The position numbers were made by a program, and so were the translations under genes. The notes beneath the pieces were generated by a model. The model did not search any database, was not told the origin of the DNA, and worked only from the letters and a program-made list of their open reading frames with translations. Shown here piece by piece: positions 1 to 6,839 of a DNA stretch of 52,020 nucleotides (within the stretch, counting starts at the first letter, position 1; each line of letters begins with the position of its first letter). The stretch is from Streptomyces sp. CBMA123 (GTDB lineage Bacteria; Actinomycetota; Actinomycetes; Streptomycetales; Streptomycetaceae). The DNA is taken from the NCBI RefSeq assembly GCF_014596465.1, contig NZ_MECK01000279.1, forward strand, positions 1 through 52,020. The letters run 5' to 3'.

Positions 1-2
1 AG

Positions 3-2903
3 CGGCTGGCGCTGGCCCGGCGGGCGGTGAGCCGCGGCCGGGCCTGGCGCGGGCGCAACGACGTCTGGTTCGCACCGCGCCCCCTGCTCGGGGAGCACGC
101 GACCGGGCGGGTGGCGTTCCTCTTCCCCGGACTGGAGGGCGAGTTCACCCCCCGGGTGACGGAGGTGGCCGACCACTTCGGCCTGCCCCGCCCACTCGGC
201 GCCGACACCGCGCATGTGGGCGACGTCGCCCGGCACGGCGCCGGCGTGGTCGGTGTCGGCCGGCTGCTGGACGCCGCGCTGCGCCGGATCGGCGTGCGGC
301 CGGACGGCGTCGCCGGGCACAGCGTCGGCGAGTGGACGGCGATGATCTGCGCCGGGCTGCAATCCGGCGCCGCGGTGGACTCCTTCCTGAACACCTTCGA
401 CCCCGCCTCGCTGCACGTTCCCGGCCTCGCCTTCGCCGCCCTCGGCACCTCGGCGGCCAAGGTGCTCGACGCGCTGGCGACGGTGGAGGGCCTGGCGGAG
501 GTGGTGCTGTCGCACGACAACGCGCCGCAGCAGGCGATCGTCTGCGGCCCGGAGCAGCCGGTCGCCGAGCTGGTCCGGCACTTCCGCGCCCGCGGCATCC
601 TCGGCCAGGTGCTGCCGTTCCAGTCGGGCTTCCATACCCCGATGCTGGGGCCGTACCTTGCGCCGATCCGGGAGGCCGCCGAGCGCTTCGAACTCCACCG
701 GCCCACCGTGACGGTGTGGTCGGGGACGACCGCGGCGCCCTTCCCGGCCGGTGAGGCCGAGGTGCGTGCGCTGTTCCTGCGTCACCTGCTGGAGCCGGTT
801 CGGTTCCGACCGCTGGTCGAGGCGATGTACGAGGCCGGGTTCCGAGCCTTCGTCCAGGTCGGCACCGGGCAGCTGGGCTCACTGGTGGGCGACACCCTGG
901 GCGAGCGCGAACACCTGGTCGTCACCGCCAACTCCCCGCACCGGGACGGGCTGGCGCAACTGCGCCGGGTCGCCGCGGCGCTCTGGGCGGACGGCGCCTC
1001 GCCGGACGCCGCCGCCCTGCTGCCCACCGCCCCCGAGCAGCGCCCGCACCCGGCCGTACCGGTCGACCTCGACAGCGCGCTGGTCTCGCTGGACCCGACC
1101 GCGCTCACCGCCCTGCGATCCGAACTGGGTTCCGCCACGGGGACAGTGTCCACGCCGCCGGTCGGCGAACTGGCCGCGCTCGCGGCCCGCTTCCCGGTGG
1201 CGGCCGAACTCGGCGCGCTGCTAAGGGAGACCGAGCGGACGGCGGCCGAACTGATCGGCGCGCGGCGGCGGTTCAGCCCCGCCCCGGCACGCGCGACACC
1301 CCGGACCGAACCGCCCCGGGCCGGCAGGCTGCGGATCTCCGTGGACACCATGCCGTACTTGCTGGACCACTGCTTCTTCCGCCAACGGCCGGGCTGGCCC
1401 GAGGTGTCGGACCGCTGGCCAGTGGTCCCCGCCACCACGATCATCCAGCACCTGATGGACGCCGCCGAGCGGGCCGCCCCAGAGCGGGTCACCGCCGCGC
1501 TGTCCGACCTGCGGTTCGAGCAGTGGGTACCGGCCGCCACGCCGCTGGACGTGGAGATCACCCTCAAGGACGCCGGGCCGGGCCGCCTCGCCGCCTCCTT
1601 CGGCAAATTCGCCGACGGAACGGTCGAACTGACGCATCGGTACGATCAGCCGCCCGCCCCCTGGCCGGTGCAACCCACCGCCGAACGAACCCCGGACCTC
1701 ACCGCCGCCGGGCTCTACCAGGAGCGCTGGATGTTCCATGGCCCGGCGTTCCAGGGCGTGACCGAACTGACCGCGATCGGCGAGAACCACGTCCGCGGCG
1801 TGATCACGGTACCCGCCGCCCCGGGCGCGCTGCTCGACAACGTCGGCCAGCTGCTCGGCTACTGGATCATGGCCACCCGCACCGACCGTTCCGTGGTCTT
1901 CCCGGTCGGCATCCGCCGACTGTGCTTCTACGGGCCGCCACCCGAGCCCGGCACCCGGCTCCCCTGCCACATCCGGATCACCGCCCTGACCGACGAAACC
2001 CTCGAAGCCGAGGTGCAACTTCAGTCCGGCGGCCGGGTCTGGGCGCAGGTGCAGGGCTGGCAGGACCGGCGCTTCGACAGCCATCCCGACACCAGACCGA
2101 CCGAACGCTTCGTGGAGCGCGCGACGCTCTCCCGGCCGCAACCCGGCGGCTGGGTGCTGCTGCACGAGCGCTGGCCGGACCTCGCCTCCCGCGACCTGAT
2201 CATGCGCAACCACCTGGGCTCCGCCGAGCGCGCCCGCTACGAGCAGCAGCCGCCCCGGACGCGCCGGGCCTGGCTGCTGGGCCGGATCGCGGCGAAGGAC
2301 GCGATCCGACGCCTGCTGTGGGCCGAGGACGGGCGCCGGCCGTTCCCCGCCGAGATCGAGGTACTCAACGACCCGTCCGGCTGGCCCCTGGTCCGCGGCC
2401 TGCACGGCCTGCGACTGCCCGAGCTGGAGGTCTCGCTGGCCCACCGCCCGGAGATCGCGGTGGCCGTCGCCAGACCGGCCCGGCCCGCTGGCGCACCCCG
2501 CGTCGGCATCGACATCGAGGAAGTCACTCCGCGCCCGGCCGAGACGCTCCAGGTCGCGCTCGGCCGGGCGGAGTTGGAGCTGCTGGCCGCCTGCCGGGCC
2601 GGCGACGGCGAGCCCGAGGCCCTGTGGTTCACCCGGTTCTGGGCCGCGAAGGAGGCCGCGGCCAAGGCCGAGCGGACCGGACTCAGCGGCCGGCCGCGCG
2701 ACTTCACGGTGGTCGCCGCGGAACCGTCCGCACTGCTCGTCGCCGCCGACGGGCCCGACGGCCCCCGCACCCACCGGGTGCGCTGCGCCCGCCTCAGCAG
2801 CCCACCCGACCTGCCGCCCCGGCAGTACGTGGTGGCCTGGACCACCGACGACCTCGACCATTCCCACCACCCCGAGCATCCTGAAGGGAACCGAGCCAAG
2901 TGA
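3..2903 (+). CDS. Type I polyketide/PUFA-like synthase C-terminal part: AT, dehydratase, phosphopantetheinyl transferase (5' truncated)
   Basis: The frame is open from base 3, so the gene enters from outside the window; the GTG at 27 is not a credible start. Numbering from that GTG, residues 35-340 are an acyltransferase domain with the GHSVGEW nucleophile motif (Ser about 99). About 440-690 is a double-hotdog dehydratase, with HCFF near 447 in the first half and a D-N-V-G-Q motif near 603 in the second. About 710-940 is a Sfp/AcpS-like 4'-phosphopantetheinyl transferase (GIDIEE near 826, WAAKEAAAK near 872). A C-terminal transferase is known from enediyne PKSs, PUFA synthases and HglE-type glycolipid synthases. 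No ACP or KR lies between AT and DH, and a separate ACP follows directly. A ketosynthase is expected upstream but cannot be seen. The transferase probably primes the downstream ACP (inference). The stop overlaps the next start by 4 bp. Confidence 0.85.
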   Translation, partial: RLALARRAVSRGRAWRGRNDVWFAPRPLLGEHATGRVAFLFPGLEGEFTPRVTEVADHFGLPRPLGADTAHVGDVARHGAGVVGVGRLLDAALRRIGVRPDGVAGHSVGEWTAMICAGLQSGAAVDSFLNTFDPASLHVPGLAFAALGTSAAKVLDALATVEGLAEVVLSHDNAPQQAIVCGPEQPVAELVRHFRARGILGQVLPFQSGFHTPMLGPYLAPIREAAERFELHRPTVTVWSGTTAAPFPAGEAEVRALFLRHLLEPVRFRPLVEAMYEAGFRAFVQVGTGQLGSLVGDTLGEREHLVVTANSPHRDGLAQLRRVAAALWADGASPDAAALLPTAPEQRPHPAVPVDLDSALVSLDPTALTALRSELGSATGTVSTPPVGELAALAARFPVAAELGALLRETERTAAELIGARRRFSPAPARATPRTEPPRAGRLRISVDTMPYLLDHCFFRQRPGWPEVSDRWPVVPATTIIQHLMDAAERAAPERVTAALSDLRFEQWVPAATPLDVEITLKDAGPGRLAASFGKFADGTVELTHRYDQPPAPWPVQPTAERTPDLTAAGLYQERWMFHGPAFQGVTELTAIGENHVRGVITVPAAPGALLDNVGQLLGYWIMATRTDRSVVFPVGIRRLCFYGPPPEPGTRLPCHIRITALTDETLEAEVQLQSGGRVWAQVQGWQDRRFDSHPDTRPTERFVERATLSRPQPGGWVLLHERWPDLASRDLIMRNHLGSAERARYEQQPPRTRRAWLLGRIAAKDAIRRLLWAEDGRRPFPAEIEVLNDPSGWPLVRGLHGLRLPELEVSLAHRPEIAVAVARPARPAGAPRVGIDIEEVTPRPAETLQVALGRAELELLAACRAGDGEPEALWFTRFWAAKEAAAKAERTGLSGRPRDFTVVAAEPSALLVAADGPDGPRTHRVRCARLSSPPDLPPRQYVVAWTTDDLDHSHHPEHPEGNRAK

Positions 2904-3226
2904 CCATCAGCGAACAGCCCACGGGCCTGCGCCCGCCCACCGAGCCGGAGGTCCTGGCCGAGCTCGCCGGCATGCTGACCGTGGTGCTCGACGATTGTGG
3001 CCTGGACGACGCGGAGGTCACCATGCAGACGCGGTTCACCGAGGACCTCGGCCTGGAGAGCATCGACCTGGTCACACTGGCCGGACAGCTGCGGGAGCGC
3101 TGGGGCGACCGGATCAACTTCGCCGAGTTCGTCGCGGGCATGGAACTCGACGAGATCATCGGCCTGACCGTCGGCCGCCTGGTCGAGTACGTGGTCGACC
3201 GACTCCAGCCCGGAGAACGGGCCTGA
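2900..3226 (+). CDS. Acyl carrier protein
   Basis: A 108-residue carrier protein. The phosphopantetheine attachment site is Ser54 in LGLESIDLV, followed by the usual helix III pattern. Start GTG 2900 overlaps the synthase stop (GTGA), so the two are translationally coupled, and this ACP is very likely the carrier missing from the upstream megasynthase. It is slightly longer than a FabD-type ACP because of about 18 extra N-terminal residues. Role: holds the growing acyl chain during iterative elongation and dehydration; the C-terminal transferase of the neighbouring synthase could activate it. The ACP assignment is firm, the partner assignment is from context. Confidence 0.9.
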   Translation: MTISEQPTGLRPPTEPEVLAELAGMLTVVLDDCGLDDAEVTMQTRFTEDLGLESIDLVTLAGQLRERWGDRINFAEFVAGMELDEIIGLTVGRLVEYVVDRLQPGERA

Positions 3227-3228
3227 CC

Positions 3229-4080
3229 ATGACCTTCGTCGACCTCGACGGCCTGCGCTGCCACGTACAGCGGCTCGGCCCGCAGGACGGCCGTCCGCCC
3301 GCCGCCACGGCCGTCCTGCTGCACGGGCTGCTCACGGACAGCCTCGCCAGCTTCTACTTCACCCTCGCTCCCGCCCTCGCCGCGGCCGGCGTCGAGGTGC
3401 TGATGTACGACCAGCGCGGCCACGGCCGCACCGCCCGGCCGCCCGCCGGCTACCGGCTGGAGCAGTTCGTCGGCGATCTGGAGCGGCTGCTGGACCGGCT
3501 GGCCGTCACCGACCGGGTGCACCTGGTCGGCAACTCCTTCGGCGGCACGGTGGCCTTCGGCCTGGCCTCCCGCCGGCCGTCCCAGGTGGCCGGCATCCTC
3601 GCGATCGAGTCGGAGCCGGCCTCACCCGGGTGGGCCGGCAAGCTGGACGGCATCCTGCGGCGCTCCGAGCAGCACCTGCGCGACGAGGACACCCTCGCCT
3701 GGGTCGCCACCCAGCGCGGCGCGCACACCGCCCGGCTGGCCCGCTCGGCCGGGGCGCTGCTGGCCGGCACCTCGCTGGCCCGGGACATCCCGGCGAGCCG
3801 GCTGCCCGCCGAAGCGGAACTGCGGGCGATCCACTGCCCGGTCCTGGCCGTCTACGGCAGCGAGTCCGACCTGGCCGACCAGGCCGCCTGGCTGGACGCC
3901 CTGCTGCCCGACTGCCGCAGCGTCGTGGTGCCGGGCCAGGAGCACTCCATCCTCATCGAAGCCCCGGATGTGGTACGCGAGTTGACGCTTTCCTGGTTCG
4001 CCGGGCACGGCGTCGCGCTGCGCGGCCCGCAGGCCGGGCAGCGGCTGCAACCCCCGGTGGCCAAGAGGAGCCTGGTGTGA
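3229..4080 (+). CDS. Alpha/beta hydrolase, possibly a thioesterase-like releasing enzyme
   Basis: A 283-residue alpha/beta hydrolase. It has an oxyanion HG motif after strand 3 (LLHGLL), nucleophile Ser103 in GNSFGG, probable acid Asp214 (SESDLAD) and His239 (QEHSIL), so the triad looks complete. Start ATG 3229 lies 2 nt after the ACP stop; the frame is open further upstream only because it overlaps ACP. Position between ACP and glycosyltransferase suggests it hydrolyses or transfers the chain from the carrier, like a stand-alone type II thioesterase or esterase. That function is inferred; the fold alone cannot separate thioesterase, esterase and C-C hydrolase. Confidence 0.85.
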   Translation: MTFVDLDGLRCHVQRLGPQDGRPPAATAVLLHGLLTDSLASFYFTLAPALAAAGVEVLMYDQRGHGRTARPPAGYRLEQFVGDLERLLDRLAVTDRVHLVGNSFGGTVAFGLASRRPSQVAGILAIESEPASPGWAGKLDGILRRSEQHLRDEDTLAWVATQRGAHTARLARSAGALLAGTSLARDIPASRLPAEAELRAIHCPVLAVYGSESDLADQAAWLDALLPDCRSVVVPGQEHSILIEAPDVVRELTLSWFAGHGVALRGPQAGQRLQPPVAKRSLV

Positions 4081-5279
4081 GCCGGGTGCTGTTCGTCGTC
4101 CCGCCGCTGGTCGGGCACGTCAACCCGACCGTGGGCGTCGCGGCCGAGCTCGCCGCCCGCGGGCACACGGTCGCCTGGGCCGGACTGCCGGAGCTGGTCC
4201 GCCCGCTCGCCGGGCCGGCGGCCGAGGTGTTCCCCTGTGCGGTCGCTCCCGGAGCAGAGCCCGGCAGCGCCGTGCGACGGCCGCCGGAGCTGCGCGGCAC
4301 GGCGGCGCTGAAGTTCCTCTGGGAAGACTTCCTGGTCCCGCTCGCCGAGGCAATGGCTCCCGGAGTGGCTTCGGCGGTGGCCGACTTCGAGCCCGACCTC
4401 CTGGTGGTCGACCAGCAGGCGCTGGCCGGCGCGCTGGTCGCCGAGCGGCTCGGCCTGCCGTGGGCCACCTCGGCGACCACCTCCGCCGAGTTCACCGGCG
4501 CGCTGGACGGCATGCCGCTGGTCAAGGCCTGGATCTCCGGCCTGCTGACCGACCTGCGCCACCGCCTCGGCGACCCGGCCAGCGCCGCCGATCCGCGCTT
4601 CTCCCCGCGCCTCGTCCTCGCCTTCACCACAGCCGAGTTGGCCGGCCCGCAGGCAGACCGCCAGGTCTGCTTCGTCGGCCCCTCGATCGCCGGACGCCCA
4701 GCCTCCACAGCGTTCCCGTGGGAGTGGCTGGCCCCGGACCGGGCCACCGTGCTGGTCACCCTCGGCACGGCCAACACCGACGTCGGCGCAGCCTTCCTGG
4801 CTGATGGTCAGACGGCCTTGCGGGCCCGGTCCGACCGCCTCCAGGCGGTGATCGTCGACCCTGGCGGCGTCCTCGGCGAGCCGGCGGCCGACCCGAACGT
4901 CCTGGTGCTGCCGTTCGTGCCGCAGCTCCAGCTGCTGGCGCACTGCTCGGCCGTGGTCTGCCATGCCGGACACAACACGGTCTGCGAGGCACTGTGGCAT
5001 GGCGTGCCGCTGGTGGTCGCGCCGATCCGGGACGACCAGCCGGTAGTCGCCGGCCAGGTGGTGGCGGCCGGCGCCGGTGTGCGGGTGCGCTTCGGCCGCA
5101 GCAGCGCGGACCGCCTCGGCCAGGCCGTGGACATGGTGCTGGACGACCCCGGGCACCTCGCCGCCGCCCGGCGTATCGCCGCTTCCTTCCGGGCGGCCGG
5201 CGGCGCGGCCCGCGCCGCCACCCAGGTGGAACGGCTGCTCCGCGAGGTCCCGCAGGCGTCGGAGAGGAGAGCGCGTTGA
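4077..5279 (+). CDS. UGT/MGT-type glycosyltransferase (GT1 family)
   Basis: A 400-residue GT-B glycosyltransferase of the macrolide/flavonoid type. The N-terminus starts with the first Rossmann strand and a GHVNP motif. The C-terminal donor site shows HAGHNTVCEALWHGVP near residue 295 followed by P-x-x-D-D-Q, the classical nucleotide-sugar signature. GTG 4077 overlaps the hydrolase stop (GTGA), supporting this start and coupling. It should transfer an activated sugar onto the acyl or polyketide product of this cluster, giving a glycolipid or glycosylated polyketide. Neither sugar nor acceptor can be read from sequence, and no sugar biosynthesis genes are seen here. Confidence 0.88.
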   Translation: MSRVLFVVPPLVGHVNPTVGVAAELAARGHTVAWAGLPELVRPLAGPAAEVFPCAVAPGAEPGSAVRRPPELRGTAALKFLWEDFLVPLAEAMAPGVASAVADFEPDLLVVDQQALAGALVAERLGLPWATSATTSAEFTGALDGMPLVKAWISGLLTDLRHRLGDPASAADPRFSPRLVLAFTTAELAGPQADRQVCFVGPSIAGRPASTAFPWEWLAPDRATVLVTLGTANTDVGAAFLADGQTALRARSDRLQAVIVDPGGVLGEPAADPNVLVLPFVPQLQLLAHCSAVVCHAGHNTVCEALWHGVPLVVAPIRDDQPVVAGQVVAAGAGVRVRFGRSSADRLGQAVDMVLDDPGHLAAARRIAASFRAAGGAARAATQVERLLREVPQASERRAR

Positions 5280-6367
5280 CCACCGCCGAAACCGGGCCCG
5301 CGGACCGCGGCGCGCAGGTCGCCGCCCGGCGTCCCGCCTACCAGGCCGAACTGGCCGACGGCACCGGCCGGTTCTTCGAACCGCGCCGCACCACCTGCCC
5401 GTGGTGCGAGTCCGCCCGGCTGACCGTCCGGCTGCGCACCACCGACCTGCTCCAGCACAAGCCGGGCCGCTTCGTGCTGGACGCCTGCCAGGACTGCGGG
5501 CACGTCTTCCAGAACCCCCGACTCAGCAGCGCGGGCCTGGAGTTCTACTACCGTGACTTCTACGACGGCCTCGGCGAGCAGCGCCTCGGCGGCATGTTCG
5601 GCACCCGGGCGGCCGCCTACCGCGGCCGCGCGCGGTCCGTCACCGCGTTCGCCCCCGCCCCCGGCAGCTGGCTGGACGTCGGCACCGGCCACGGACACTT
5701 CTGCGAGACCGCCCGCGGGCTCTTCCCCGACACCGCCTTCGACGGCCTGGATCTCACCGAGGGCGTCGAGCTGGCCGAGCGGCGCGGCCGACTGCGCCGC
5801 GGTTTCCGGGGCTCCTTCCCCGCGCTGGCGCCCGAACTCGCCGGGCAGTACGACGTCGTCAGCATGTTCCACTACCTGGAGCACAGCACCGACCCGGCCC
5901 GCGAACTCGCCGCCGCCCGACAGGCGTTGCGCCCGAACGGCCTGCTCCTGATCGAGGTGCCCGACCCCGGGAGCCGCTACGCCCGGCTGCTCGGCCGCTG
6001 GTGGCTGCCCTGGCTACAACCCCAGCACCTGCATCTCGTGCCGGTGGCCAACCTGCGCCGCCGCCTGGGCGAGCTGGGCTTCACCGTCCTGTTCGAACAG
6101 CACCGCGAACCGCACGACCCGATCGACCTGCTGGCCGCCTGCTGGCTCCTGCTGGACGAGATCGCACCGCGCGAGGACGCACCCTGGCTGCCCGGCAGCC
6201 CGCCGAGCCGCCCGAGCCGGGCGCTGCGGACCGCGATCCTCCTGGCCGGCGCGCCCGTCCTCCTGCTGGCCGCCCTGCTCGACCGCCTGATCGCCCGCAT
6301 CGCGGGCCGCACCGGACTGTCCAACGCCTACCGGCTGCTCGCCCGCCGCGCCGAACCAGGCTCATGA
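5276..6367 (+). CDS. Class I SAM-dependent methyltransferase with zinc-ribbon-like N-terminus and C-terminal hydrophobic helix
   Basis: A 363-residue protein. Two CxxC pairs (CPWC near residue 41, CQDC near 71) form a likely zinc ribbon, as in several sugar and lipid C-methyltransferase-like proteins. The SAM site is LDVGTGHGHF near residue 135, followed by HYLEH and the usual post-motifs. Near residues 320-340 is a strongly hydrophobic stretch (AILLAGAPVLLLAALL), suggesting membrane association, which would suit a lipid-linked substrate. The start is unusual: TTG 5276 overlapping the glycosyltransferase stop (TTGA), chosen because overlap is the rule in this operon and GGAGAGGAG lies 7-8 nt upstream. 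The substrate may be the sugar or the lipid/polyketide (unknown). It appears to be the last gene of the operon. Confidence 0.85.
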   Translation: MTTAETGPADRGAQVAARRPAYQAELADGTGRFFEPRRTTCPWCESARLTVRLRTTDLLQHKPGRFVLDACQDCGHVFQNPRLSSAGLEFYYRDFYDGLGEQRLGGMFGTRAAAYRGRARSVTAFAPAPGSWLDVGTGHGHFCETARGLFPDTAFDGLDLTEGVELAERRGRLRRGFRGSFPALAPELAGQYDVVSMFHYLEHSTDPARELAAARQALRPNGLLLIEVPDPGSRYARLLGRWWLPWLQPQHLHLVPVANLRRRLGELGFTVLFEQHREPHDPIDLLAACWLLLDEIAPREDAPWLPGSPPSRPSRALRTAILLAGAPVLLLAALLDRLIARIAGRTGLSNAYRLLARRAEPGS

Positions 6368-6530
6368 ATGCCGGCGGACCGGCAGGTGTTCGAGCTCTGA
6401 AGGACTCTGTTGCTCAATTCGCTTTGGTCCGGCCGTGAGTCGGTAGCTGCGGCGGGTGAGGTTGCTGCTCCGGGTGTGGTCGCGGGGCTGGGCGGTCCAG
6501 TGGGCGTCGAGTCTGATCACGTTGATCGCG
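6362..6530 (-). pseudogene. Unrecognised C-terminal coding scrap, convergent with the methyltransferase
   Basis: The complement strand reads as coding for about 50 residues (from INVIRLDAHW to a TGA at 6364-6362), with actinomycete-like third-position GC in its first half. No start or upstream domain is present. It could be the tail of a transposase or other mobile gene, but I do not recognise it. It may also be chance. Confidence 0.2.
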
Positions 6531-6604
6531 GGGCGGAGAAGGTGTGTTGGAGGCGAACTTTCGGCAGCAGGCCGCGGTAGCGGTGTTCCTGGACCTTTTT
6601 CCAA

Positions 6605-6811
6605 ATGGCGTCGTTCCGCTGGAGGATCGACCTCATCGTCACCACCCCCGGCCTCGCCGACGGCTGCATCGCCGCCTACGTCGAACGCGCCGACTACTTC
6701 ACGGCGACGGCGGTCGGCCGGATCGTCGACGCCACGCTCCGCAGCATCGACGACTTCGCCGCCGGCCGCACCAACGAGAACATCCTCGCGCCGGACGCCC
6801 CAAAGGCCTGA
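6605..6811 (+). pseudogene. Probable remnant: C-terminal end of a D-2-hydroxyacid dehydrogenase
   Basis: About 68 residues, ending in a pattern (DYFTATAVGRIVDATLRSI, then a short linker and AGRTNEN) that resembles the C-terminal helix of NAD-dependent D-lactate/VanH-type 2-hydroxyacid dehydrogenases, where a Y/F-F-T-x-x-A-V element precedes a helix and a short AGR..EN tail. No catalytic or Rossmann part is present upstream. The remnant sits in a 472-bp stretch (6368-6839) without an intact gene, between two biosynthetic clusters, which looks like recombination debris. The family call is tentative. Confidence 0.35.
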
Positions 6812-6839
6812 GTGACCACCCATTCAATTATCGGATCAA

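Noticed and set aside
1221..2879. Long minus-strand frame opposite the PKS
   Set aside because: Gly/Val-rich product with no motif, antisense to recognisable AT, DH and transferase domains.
3..2903. Enediyne PKS
   Set aside because: The C-terminal transferase fits, but there is no ACP-KR stretch between AT and DH, and the usual enediyne companion genes are not nearby. The gene is also truncated, so a general PUFA/HglE-like label is safer.
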